A program made the translations under genes and the position numbers. Below, piece by piece: positions 19,338-27,014 of a stretch of 64,000 bases of DNA. The DNA lies in the NCBI RefSeq assembly GCF_000718095.1, contig NZ_JOEI01000040.1, positions 52,883 through 116,882 of the forward strand, read 5' to 3'. This stretch comes from Streptomyces scopuliridis RB72. GTDB lineage: Bacteria; Actinomycetota; Actinomycetes; Streptomycetales; Streptomycetaceae. Position 1 is the stretch's first letter. Each line of letters opens with the position of its first letter. The notes under the pieces are model-generated. The model saw nothing but the letters and a program-made list of their open reading frames with translations, was not told the DNA's origin and made no database searches.

Positions 19338-19456
19338 GGCTGGCCCCCCATGTATGAAAATTGCCCGATCTTCGGACTATACCGGCTACAGACCGTTGCC
19401 CCGGCTCCGACGGACCTTCCCCGCCTTCCGTGTACCCCGCAATACAGTCTCCTGTC

Positions 19457-19530
19457 ATGGACTGGATCGAACGGGTGGGAAACCTGCGTCAGTGGACGCA
19501 GAACGGAGAACGCGCCCCGCACAAGCCCGG
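19457..19530 (+). pseudogene. Start of a PT-DNA/McrA-like HNH restriction endonuclease, truncated after about 24 codons
   Basis: The frame from ATG 19457 reads MDWIERVGNLRQWTQNGE then RAPHKP. From family memory this is the conserved opening of Streptomyces phosphorothioated/methylated-DNA-dependent HNH endonucleases, where RAPHKP is followed by a hydrophobic LLLLYAL-type helix. Here the similarity stops at the Pro (about 19528) and runs into unrelated GC-rich sequence, and nothing like the DNA-binding or HNH parts follows. It is a remnant of a lost type IV-like restriction gene. The identification rests on one short segment. Confidence 0.5.
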
Positions 19531-19621
19531 AACGGCCGCCCGTGACCGGCGCGGGGGCGCGCCAACCGGCGCAGAAACAGGCCCACTTCACGCCCCCCAT
19601 CCCGGCGGATAGCTTGAGCCC

Positions 19622-20446
19622 ATGTGCGTCTCGATGGACCAGGCGGAGTTCTCAGGCACCACCCTGTACGCCGGGCGGCTGCATCACGCGGCGCACGGGC
19701 TGATCCATGTCCTCGGGTATCAGAACACCGCGGCCAATCTCGCCGTCGGGCCCAACGCCATGCTGCTGCATCTGCCCGCGCGGCAGATGTCCCGGGAGAA
19801 CTTCATCTCGGCGGGGCGCGGTCCGGATGTGCTCAGCCGGATGGTCGATGCCGTACGGCCGGTTCCCGCCGCGGAGCGGGGTGGGATGGCGTGGATGGGG
19901 TGGGACTCGGGGCAGCGGGTCGAGGTGTTCGATCACGACATCTATACCGTGCTGCTCGCCACCGATCCGACGCTCCTCGAATCCGCCCTGATACAGGTGC
20001 CGTTACGCAGACGGCCGCGTCTGAACCCGCTCCTGCTGGAGTTCTACGCCGCCCACTACCCCGGCCATTCCATCGCCGTGTGCTGCTTCGACAACGCCGA
20101 GGCGGAGCGGGCGAAGCCGCTGCTGATGTGGTACCGGCCGACGGCCCCCGACCGGCTGACGCTGCCTGCGCTGGACTGTCATACCGGCGAGCCGCCCGAC
20201 CTCGACGCCGATGTGCCCGTGGACCATTGGGTGCTGCTCGGCACCGACGAGGCGCCGGAGGACTGGGGGGAGACCGTGGACTATCCGCCCGGGTTGCGCC
20301 ACCAGCTGCGGCAGTATCTGCCGGACACCGTCATGGGGTCCTATTTCGGCGGCTGTTCCCTCCCCAACGGCGACTTCGCCATCACCCACGACGATCTGCT
20401 CGCCGGGGACCTGGACCGCATACACCGGCTCCGGCCCCGTTCCTGA
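19622..20446 (+). CDS. Conserved hypothetical protein
   Basis: 274 residues, soluble, mixed alpha/beta, no signal peptide or known motif. It starts MCVSMDQAEFSGTTLYAGRL and ends DRIHRLRPRS; several HxxH-like and acidic patches occur (HHAAHGLIH, LGTDEAPEDWGE). I do not recognise a family with assigned function. It stands between the endonuclease remnant and the sigma-factor operon, 73 bp from the latter, and could be transcribed with it. Codon usage is fully Streptomyces-like, so it is a real gene. Confidence 0.7.
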   Translation: MCVSMDQAEFSGTTLYAGRLHHAAHGLIHVLGYQNTAANLAVGPNAMLLHLPARQMSRENFISAGRGPDVLSRMVDAVRPVPAAERGGMAWMGWDSGQRVEVFDHDIYTVLLATDPTLLESALIQVPLRRRPRLNPLLLEFYAAHYPGHSIAVCCFDNAEAERAKPLLMWYRPTAPDRLTLPALDCHTGEPPDLDADVPVDHWVLLGTDEAPEDWGETVDYPPGLRHQLRQYLPDTVMGSYFGGCSLPNGDFAITHDDLLAGDLDRIHRLRPRS

Positions 20447-20519
20447 GCCCCCGGGGGATATCGCTCGCAGCGCCCCGAGGTGATGCTGCCGACGGCCGTA
20501 CGGCACCCTCCCCAGGGAT

Positions 20520-21149
20520 GTGACACAGGGCACACCGGATGGAAAACCTGACGGTGACCCCGTACGTCTAGCCGGTGTGAGATCCAGCGGGAAGACACCA
20601 GCGGAGCTTGACGAGGAGGGACTCGTCAAGCTCGTCGCCAAGGGCGACCGCGCCGCGTTCGAGGAGCTCTACCGGCGTACGGCGCCGTGGCTGGCGGTGC
20701 GGTTGCGCCGGCGGTGCGCCGATGAGCAGATCGTCGCCGAGGTCATGCAGGAGACGTATCTGGCTGTTTGGCGCGCCGCGAGCGCGTTCGCGGGGGCCGC
20801 GGTCGGCGGAACCGCCGTCGGGTGGCTGTGGACGATCGCGGCGCGCCGGCTCGTCGACGCCTTCCGCCGGCGCGCGCACCAGGCCCGGCTGCCCGCCGCC
20901 GTGAGCGCCGACGCCACCACGCCGGCCGTCGCGCCCGCCGCCGAGGACGAGGCGCTGGCGGCGGCGGTCGGCGGGGAGGTCGGCGACGCGCTGCGGCGGC
21001 TCGCGCCCGAACTGCGCGACGTACTGCGGGCCATGGTGCTCGACGGGATGTCCGTACGGGAGACCTCCGTACTGCTCGGGGTGCCGGAAGGAACCGTCAA
21101 GACCCGCGCCCGGCGGGCACGGAGAGCGATGCGGGAGGCACTGTCATGA
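20520..21149 (+). CDS. ECF-type RNA polymerase sigma factor
   Basis: Up to 209 residues from GTG 20520 (GTG 20577 is an alternative). Region 2 contains GDRAAFEELYRRTAPWL, EVMQETYLAVWR and VGWLWTIAARRLVDAFRRR, the core-binding and -10 recognition helices. Region 4 contains LAPELRDVLRAMVLDGMSV and GVPEGTVKTRARRARRAMR. The stop overlaps the ATG of a zinc-finger anti-sigma-like membrane gene (ATGA), and an ABC transporter follows, so this sigma factor probably autoregulates an operon sensing envelope or antibiotic stress. Confidence 0.9.
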   Translation: MTQGTPDGKPDGDPVRLAGVRSSGKTPAELDEEGLVKLVAKGDRAAFEELYRRTAPWLAVRLRRRCADEQIVAEVMQETYLAVWRAASAFAGAAVGGTAVGWLWTIAARRLVDAFRRRAHQARLPAAVSADATTPAVAPAAEDEALAAAVGGEVGDALRRLAPELRDVLRAMVLDGMSVRETSVLLGVPEGTVKTRARRARRAMREALS

Positions 21150-22012
21150 GCACGGAGGACCACGTGGAACACCCGTCGGAGCGGCTCATCGGCCGGTACG
21201 CGCGAGGTGATACGGAAGATACGGAAGCCGCACTCGAAGGCGGCGTAAACGGCACCGGCATCGCGCACGACGAAGTGTGGGCGCTCGAAGCCCATCTGGA
21301 GTCCTGCGCGCGATGCCGCGCACGCCTCGCCGTGGCCACCCGCCACACCACCCCGGCCGTGACCGCGCTCGTCGACGGCGTCTGGGACGGGCTGGCACCA
21401 CAGCTCCCGGCGATCGCGCCGATGCCACGGCGCCACCGATGGGCGCTGCCGCTCTCGGCCTGGGCCTCACCGGTGATGGTGCCGTGGCTGTGCATGACCG
21501 TCCTCGTCACCCTGATCGCCGTGATCCTCGACAGCCTGAGCGGCCAGGGCATCTCCTTCGTGCTGCTGCTGGCCCCCGTACTGCCCGTGTTCGGCGTCGC
21601 CGCCTCCTGGGCGCGCGGCTTCGATCCGGCGTACGAACTCGTCGCGGGCACCCCGCGCGCCGGGCTCCAACTGGTGCTCCGGCGCACGACATCCGTACTC
21701 GTCGTGGTGATCTCCGCGCTGCTGGTGGCCGGTTGGGTGACCGGCGCCGCCGTCGCGCAGTGGCTGCTGCCCTGTCTGGCGTTCACCACCGGCGCGCTCG
21801 CGCTCGGCGGGCTGATCGGGGTGACAAGGGCCGCGATCGGGCTGGTGGCGGCCTGGGCCGCGGTGATCGTGGCGCCGACGGTGGCCGTGAGCCGTACGCC
21901 CGTCGCCCTCCAGGCGGAAGCCCTGCCCGTGTGGGGCGCCGTCTTCGCGCTCGGGGTGATGGTCGTGATCGCCCGCAGGGGCGCGTACACCCTCCTCGGC
22001 ATCCACCGCTGA
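21146..22012 (+). CDS. Zinc-finger (zf-HC2-like) membrane anti-sigma factor
   Basis: 288 residues. The N-terminal 70 residues hold HLESCARCRARL, an HxxxCxxC zinc-binding motif of ZAS-type anti-sigma factors. About six hydrophobic helices follow (such as WLCMTVLVTLIAVILDSL). The gene overlaps the sigma factor by 4 bp. The likely role is to hold the ECF sigma factor at the membrane until a signal releases it. The multi-pass C-terminal region is larger than usual for the class and may itself be the sensor. Confidence 0.85.
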   Translation: MSTEDHVEHPSERLIGRYARGDTEDTEAALEGGVNGTGIAHDEVWALEAHLESCARCRARLAVATRHTTPAVTALVDGVWDGLAPQLPAIAPMPRRHRWALPLSAWASPVMVPWLCMTVLVTLIAVILDSLSGQGISFVLLLAPVLPVFGVAASWARGFDPAYELVAGTPRAGLQLVLRRTTSVLVVVISALLVAGWVTGAAVAQWLLPCLAFTTGALALGGLIGVTRAAIGLVAAWAAVIVAPTVAVSRTPVALQAEALPVWGAVFALGVMVVIARRGAYTLLGIHR

Positions 22013-22097
22013 AACGGCTGAAACGGCTGAGACAGCTGTGACCGCTGAGACCGTCGCACATACACGCACACCCACACACACCCGAAAGGGCCTTTCC

Positions 22098-22121
22098 ATG
22101 ACCGACGTGGTGACGACATGA
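22098..22121 (+). CDS. Seven-codon leader ORF coupled to the ABC ATPase
   Basis: ATG ACC GAC GTG GTG ACG ACA TGA, preceded by GAAAGGGCCTTTCC. Its TGA overlaps the ATG of the ABC ATPase gene at 22118 (ATGA), whereas that ATG itself has no good ribosome site. The mini-ORF therefore probably loads ribosomes for the ATPase by translational coupling. It could be chance. Confidence 0.4.
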   Translation: MTDVVTT

Positions 22122-22930
22122 CGCGCGGTGTGACCGCCGCCGAAGTGGCGCCGAAGACCTACGCCTGGGAGATCCGGGCCGAAGGGCTGCGGGTAAGGGC
22201 CGGCGGCCGCAAGCTGGCCGTCAACGGCCTCGATCTGAACCTCGGTACCGGAGTCCACGGTCTGCTCGGGCCCAACGGCGCCGGCAAGACCACCCTCATC
22301 CGCGCGCTCGCCACCGTCCTCCGGCCCGCCGGGGGCACCCTCGAACTGCTGGGCACCCCCGCCGACGCGCAGACCGGCGGCCGGCGCGAGCTGCGCCGCC
22401 GAATCGGTTATCTGCCGCAGGAGTTCGGGTACTACCGGCGCTTCACCGTCCGCGAGTTCGTCGAGTACATGGCGTGGCTGAAGGAGATGCCCCGCGAGGA
22501 GATCCCCGGAGCCGTCCAGCGCGCCGTCGAGCGCGTGGGCCTCGCGGACCGCGCCGACGACCGGATGAAGACCCTCTCCGGCGGCATGGTGCGGCGCGCG
22601 GGGATCGCGCAGGCGATCGTCAACGATCCGCGCATCCTGCTGCTCGACGAGCCGACGGCCGGGCTCGACCCGGCGCAGCGGCTGCGCTTCCGCGAGCTGC
22701 TGCACCAACTCGGCACGGACAGCTGTGTGGTCGTCTCCACGCATCTGGTCGAGGACGTCGCGGCGGCCTGTACGGACGTGGTGCTCATCGCGGACGGCGC
22801 GCTGGTGTTCCGGGGCACCCCGGACCAGCTCGCCGCCGCGGGCGGCGCCGCGCACCCGGGCGACAGCCCCATCGAGCGTGGTTACGCGGCGCTGCTCATG
22901 CGCTCCGAGCCGGGAAGGGGTACGTGGTGA
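22118..22930 (+). CDS. ABC transporter ATP-binding protein
   Basis: 270 residues with a complete ATPase: Walker A LLGPNGAGKTTLIR, Q-loop YLPQEFGYY, signature TLSGGMVRRAGIAQA, Walker B ILLLDEPTAGLD and switch His in VVSTHLVED. The VRRAGIAQA form is typical of ABC-2-type exporters. The next gene overlaps (GTGA) and encodes its membrane partner. Located in the sigma/anti-sigma operon, it may export a toxic or signalling compound or act in envelope homeostasis. Confidence 0.92.
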   Translation: MTRGVTAAEVAPKTYAWEIRAEGLRVRAGGRKLAVNGLDLNLGTGVHGLLGPNGAGKTTLIRALATVLRPAGGTLELLGTPADAQTGGRRELRRRIGYLPQEFGYYRRFTVREFVEYMAWLKEMPREEIPGAVQRAVERVGLADRADDRMKTLSGGMVRRAGIAQAIVNDPRILLLDEPTAGLDPAQRLRFRELLHQLGTDSCVVVSTHLVEDVAAACTDVVLIADGALVFRGTPDQLAAAGGAAHPGDSPIERGYAALLMRSEPGRGTW

Positions 22931-24357
22931 GCCCGGAAGCCCCCGTACAACAGGTACGCGCACCTCGCAGAGGCCGGATCCTGCGGATCGAACTCCGGCG
23001 CTCGGCCGCCCCGTTGGCGGGCGTCCTGCTCCTGATCGTCGCGCTCGGCTTCCTCCAGCTGGTCGGCGGACCGTGGTGGCAGGGCGCCGAGAGCTGGACG
23101 CGGCAGTGGACCTCCACCGCCTGGTGGGAACGGTTCGCGATGGTGTTCATGTGGCCCCTGGCGGTGACCGCCGGGGCCGTGAACGGGATACGCGACCGGC
23201 GCTCCGGTACGTCCGAACTCCTCGCGACGACACCGCGCCCCGGATGGCACCGCGCCGTCACGGCCGCCGGCGCGTTCGCGCTCACGCTGACCGCCGCCTA
23301 CGCGCTGGTGTTCCTCTACGGCGGGGTACGGGTGCTCGCCAACGACGGTTACGCCGATCTCGGCTGGCTGCCGATCCTGGCGGTCGGGGCGCTGGCGCTG
23401 GTCGCGGGCGCGCTGCTGGGCATGGGGGTCGGCAGGACCGTACCGTCCGCGCTGACTCCGCCGGTGCTCGCGATGGTGTCCCTGACGGCGGTGACGGCCG
23501 TGCATGTGACGGTCACCCCCGACATGGTGCCGAACCGGATCGTGCTGCTCTCTCCCGCGCTCTCCCAGGTGTACAGCGCGTTCCTGACCGTCACGTGGCG
23601 CGTCCACGCCGGACAGACCGTCTGGCTGCTCGGGCTGGCGGCCACCGGGTTCCTCCTGCTCGTGGCCCGGAGGCCGCGCGCCCGGCTGCTCGCGCTGCTG
23701 CCCGTGGCGCTGGGCGCGGCCGTCGCGGTGCCGCTCCTGCCGACCGATTCCGCGCGTAACTACGCGCTCGACAAGGCGGCGACGGCGCTGGTGTGCGACG
23801 GCCGCGTCTGCGTGACGAAGCTGCACGAACCCCGGCTGGCCGCGCTCAAAGGACCCGGCGAGGAGGCCCTGCGGCTGCTGGGACGGCTGCCCGACCCGCC
23901 GTCGGCGGTACGCGAGAGTGTCGATCCGTGGCCCAGGGACACGGAGGTGTCCCGGCCCTCCGGAGTCGTACCCGTCGACTTCGAGGCCCAGGCTCTCGAC
24001 GGCGCGACGAAGGACGAGTACACCCGCGCCCTGCTGGCGGGCGCCGGGACGGCGCCGTGTCTCGTCGCGGACATGAGCGACCCGACCGAGGAGCAACGGC
24101 GGGCGTACGACGAGACCAAGGTCGTACGCGAACTGGCCGCGCGGACGGTGGCCGCCGCCTGGTTCACCGGTGAACTGGAACCCCTGCGCGGCACCGCCTG
24201 GCTGCGCGCCGACGCCGACAAACTGGCCGGGCCTGCCTGGAACGCGCTGCGCGCCCTGCCGCCGGACGTACAGCGCGAGCGGATCACAGCCCTGCGGACG
24301 GCCGCGCTCTCCTGCGACGGAGACCTGCTGAACGTACTGAAGGACGGCCCTCGGTGA
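22927..24357 (+). CDS. ABC transporter permease-like membrane protein
   Basis: 476 residues; GTG 22927 is 7 bp after GGAAGGGG (GTG 22924 also possible). About six transmembrane helices lie in residues 20-290, including the ABC-2-like segment GIRDRRSGTSELLATTPRPGWHRAV, where the pre-helix is followed by a permease helix. The C-terminal 190 residues are soluble, with paired Cys (VCDGRVC) and no known motif. It overlaps both neighbours, making a continuous sigma-to-transporter operon. Confidence 0.82.
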   Translation: MSPEAPVQQVRAPRRGRILRIELRRSAAPLAGVLLLIVALGFLQLVGGPWWQGAESWTRQWTSTAWWERFAMVFMWPLAVTAGAVNGIRDRRSGTSELLATTPRPGWHRAVTAAGAFALTLTAAYALVFLYGGVRVLANDGYADLGWLPILAVGALALVAGALLGMGVGRTVPSALTPPVLAMVSLTAVTAVHVTVTPDMVPNRIVLLSPALSQVYSAFLTVTWRVHAGQTVWLLGLAATGFLLLVARRPRARLLALLPVALGAAVAVPLLPTDSARNYALDKAATALVCDGRVCVTKLHEPRLAALKGPGEEALRLLGRLPDPPSAVRESVDPWPRDTEVSRPSGVVPVDFEAQALDGATKDEYTRALLAGAGTAPCLVADMSDPTEEQRRAYDETKVVRELAARTVAAAWFTGELEPLRGTAWLRADADKLAGPAWNALRALPPDVQRERITALRTAALSCDGDLLNVLKDGPR

Positions 24358-24977
24358 GACGACGGCAGCCGGAACGACGGGCGGCGGCCCCCACCCGCCG
24401 GCCGTCCACCCGCTGGCTCACGCTGTACGCGCGCTCCCGCCAGGTCCCCGCGTCGCTCGCCGCCGCGCTGATCGCCACCGTCGCCGCCTGGTCGCTCACC
24501 CGGGGCACCGAGTCCGGTGATCCGAGGACCCAGGTCCTGCTGCTGACCTCCGTCGTGGCGGCGGCCGCGGTCGGCCTGAGCGGGCAGGACCGCGCGCTCG
24601 ACCGTACGGCGGCGATCCGCTGGGCACCCCGGCGCGCGGCACATGTGCTGTTCATCGGGGTGCTCGCCGGGGCGGTGCTGCTCGCCCTTCCGGCCGCTGG
24701 TGACGAGCCGTTGGCGGCCGGGACGCTCGTACGGAACAGCGCCGGGGCGGCGGGGCTCGCCGCGATCGGGGCGGCGCTGTGGGGCGGGCAGTACGCCTGG
24801 ACGCTGCCCTTCGGCTGGTGCGCGGTGGCGCTGTTCGTACCGCCCACGGACGGGGTGACGGCCCAGGTCGCGACATGGCTGCTCCAGCCGTCCGGTACGA
24901 CCGTCGCCGGCTGGACGGCGGTCGCTCTCGCGTCGGGCGGCGGGCTGCTCTACGCGCTGGCCGGCCCACGGCGCTGA
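24354..24977 (+). CDS. Integral membrane protein of the ABC operon
   Basis: 207 residues, about six hydrophobic helices after a basic tail (RRRQPERRAAAPTRR). The GTG overlaps the stop of the permease gene. It is probably a second membrane component of the transporter. No motif beyond topology. Confidence 0.78.
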   Translation: MRRRQPERRAAAPTRRPSTRWLTLYARSRQVPASLAAALIATVAAWSLTRGTESGDPRTQVLLLTSVVAAAAVGLSGQDRALDRTAAIRWAPRRAAHVLFIGVLAGAVLLALPAAGDEPLAAGTLVRNSAGAAGLAAIGAALWGGQYAWTLPFGWCAVALFVPPTDGVTAQVATWLLQPSGTTVAGWTAVALASGGGLLYALAGPRR

Positions 24978-25169
24978 ACCGGCCCCGTACCGACAGCGGC
25001 GCCGCACCGACCGGACAACTCCCCACCTTGAAGGCACCGTTCACCCGGCCGCCACCCTCCAGATGACCGAAAGCCACCGGCCGGTGCCCGCAGAGGTGAA
25101 TGGATATGCGCGACCCACCACGCCTCCCGTTGGGGGCGCGGTCCCGCGACCACACCAACTGGAGACCGT

Positions 25170-26597
25170 ATGACCGGCTCAGCCCGTACGCAGCACCGGC
25201 CTGACAGCCATCGCCCCGCACGGGCCGCCAGGCGCCCCGGCGGCGCGGCGCGCGGTCTGGCCGCCGGACTGGCCGCGGGCGCGCTCGCGTTGGGCGGTGT
25301 CGTCGCGAGCGGCTCCCCCGCCGGCGCGGCCCCGACGGGTACGACCGGCACAGCCGGAGCCAAGGGCGCCGCGCTCCAGGCCGAGGCCGGTGACCTCCTC
25401 GATGTCACGCTGGATCAACTGCGCCCCACCCAGCCCTCCGTGGGCTTCGACCAGATCTACTACAAGCTCGGCCGCTACAGCAGCCCCAAGGACGAGCAGA
25501 ACGGCGACTTCAACAAGCGGTTCGACGACTGGTGCGAGACCAACGGCCAGGAGGAAGCCGCCACGGTGTCGCCGGGCGCCAAGCTCACCGACCCCTCCAG
25601 CTTCACCTGCACCGTCCCGGTCGGCCAGGAGACGGACGAGACGCGCGCCGCGATGAAGACGGTCGTCATCGGCCCCGGCGGCGAGCTGTATCTCACCGAC
25701 GGACACCACACCCTGACGTCCTTCCTGGAGACGCCCGACGGCGGCCCCACGACGCATATCCGGCTGCGCGTCACCGGCAATCTGAGCGGTCTGTCGCCCG
25801 CCGCCTTCTGGCAGGCCATGCAGGAGAAGAAGTGGGTCTGGCTGCGCGACGAGAACAACAACCCCATCACCACGGACCAGCTTCCCCAGCGCCTCGGCCT
25901 GGCCCGCTTCCATGACGACCGCTACCGCAGCCTCGTCTACTTCACGCGCGACATCGGCTACCAGGCTCCCGCGGACGCGGCGGAGTACCTGGAGTTCCTG
26001 TGGGGCACCTGGCTGCGCGAGCGCGTGAACCTCGACGCGTACGACCTCGACTCCCCCGCCTCCTACCTGACCGCGATCCGCGCCGCCTCCGAGGCCATGT
26101 CGGGCACGGCAGGTGACACCGTCATCGCCGACGGCCGCACCGCCGACGAGCTGGGCCGGATGCCGGAGTGGAACGCCGGGAAGAAGCCGACCGGCGGTGA
26201 GTTCGGCAAGCTGAGCGCCCCGATCTCCGACCAGAAGCCCGGCAAGCTCGCGTACGCCCTGGACTTCCGCAGCCGGATCCTGGCCGCGCCCGCCTGCACG
26301 AAGACGCTGACCGGCAAGCACACCGGCCCGCTGGTCGTCTCCTCGGGCGTCCTCTGCCTGAACGGCACGCGGCAGACCGGCCCCGTCGTGGTCGCCGCGG
26401 GCGCGAGCCTGGTGGCGAAGGGCGCGGACATCACCGGGCCCGTCCAGGCGGTCGGCGCCCACACGGTGCAGCTCTGCGGCACCTCGCTGACCGGTCCCCT
26501 CTCCGTGGTCAACACCAAGCAGCGGCTGACCCTGTCGGGCGCCGGCTGCACCCCGAACACCCTCAACGGACCGGTCCATCTGGTCGGCAATCCATAG
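25170..26597 (+). CDS. Secreted ParB-like protein (ParBc_2 type)
   Basis: 475 residues with CTGGAGACC before the ATG. A long Arg/Ala-rich signal peptide ends near SPAGAAPTG. Residues about 70-290 contain the family pattern: QLRPTQPSVGFDQIYYKLGR, then GELYLTDGHHTLTSF with the conserved DGHHT site, then YLEFLWGTWLRE. This is the secreted ParB-like nuclease-fold family, of unproven activity. The C-terminal 110 residues form a repetitive, Gly/Val-rich beta domain (TGPLVVSSGVLCLNG, TGPVVVAAGASL, TGPVQAVGAHTVQLCG) that may bind surfaces. It is monocistronic. Confidence 0.82.
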   Translation: MTGSARTQHRPDSHRPARAARRPGGAARGLAAGLAAGALALGGVVASGSPAGAAPTGTTGTAGAKGAALQAEAGDLLDVTLDQLRPTQPSVGFDQIYYKLGRYSSPKDEQNGDFNKRFDDWCETNGQEEAATVSPGAKLTDPSSFTCTVPVGQETDETRAAMKTVVIGPGGELYLTDGHHTLTSFLETPDGGPTTHIRLRVTGNLSGLSPAAFWQAMQEKKWVWLRDENNNPITTDQLPQRLGLARFHDDRYRSLVYFTRDIGYQAPADAAEYLEFLWGTWLRERVNLDAYDLDSPASYLTAIRAASEAMSGTAGDTVIADGRTADELGRMPEWNAGKKPTGGEFGKLSAPISDQKPGKLAYALDFRSRILAAPACTKTLTGKHTGPLVVSSGVLCLNGTRQTGPVVVAAGASLVAKGADITGPVQAVGAHTVQLCGTSLTGPLSVVNTKQRLTLSGAGCTPNTLNGPVHLVGNP

Positions 26598-26640
26598 GTT
26601 CCTGGGGCCTCCGCCCCTGGGCGCGACTACGCTCGATGCC

Positions 26641-26685
26641 ATGTCCGCGCACTACTTCTTCCTGTCACACGCTCCCTGGCCCTGA
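26641..26685 (+). pseudogene. Fourteen-codon TIR-like gene start, cut at the IscB element boundary
   Basis: ATG 26641 reads MSAHYFFLSHAPWP then TGA. YFFLSH/YAxxP is the way TIR-like and FxsC-type domains begin. The frame ends 7 bp before the first hairpin of the predicted omega RNA. This fits insertion of the IscB element into, or deletion of, a TIR-like gene. No downstream remainder of that gene is visible after iscB. The evidence is a short motif only. Confidence 0.35.
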
Positions 26686-26691
26686 ACGCTG

Positions 26692-27014
26692 GGGCCTACC
26701 AGCCGTTGGCGTGTAGGCCCGTGTGTGACCAGCCCAAGTCATCACGATCCGCAGATCGGAAGGAGGTGCATTCGATGACTACGTTCGATGCAGGACAGAA
26801 GACCCACTCCGGGGTGCTTCCTCAGCCCCGGACCCTGGAACCGGCGTCAGCAGACACTCCTGGGAGCAGGAACGAAACGGGGCGCCGGGGTACGGGCGAC
26901 CGCACACCCGGTATCGGACATGGGCGAGGGGAGATTCCGCGGACCGGCACCCGGTCCGCGGGGCGTCACCCCGGCACTGATGTGCCGGGCGAGGGCCGTG
27001 AGGCCCATTCCGTC
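26692..27014 (+). ncRNA. Predicted omega RNA (HEARO RNA) of IscB
   Basis: IscB nucleases are guided by an RNA encoded directly upstream of the ORF (HEARO motif). This 323-nt stretch is dense with hairpins: GGGCCTAC/GTAGGCCC with inner GCC-GTT-GGC (26692-26720); TCCGGGG/CCCCGGA (26808-26832); CCGCGGACCGG/CCGGTCCGCGG, 11 bp with a 3-nt loop (26937-26961); CCCGGCAC-TGAT-GTGCCGGG (26970-26989); GGGCC-GTGA-GGCCC (26993-27006). The last ends 8 nt before the iscB GTG. The guide would be the roughly 16 nt just 5' of the first hairpin, i.e. flanking DNA around 26676-26691. The 5' end is inferred. Confidence 0.72.

Noticed and set aside
26775..27014. IscB N-terminal extension from ATG 26775, with a perfect ribosome-binding site
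   Set aside because: The extra 80 residues are low-complexity, match no IscB N-terminus and fall on the hairpins of the predicted omega RNA; GTG 27015 gives the normal PLMP start.
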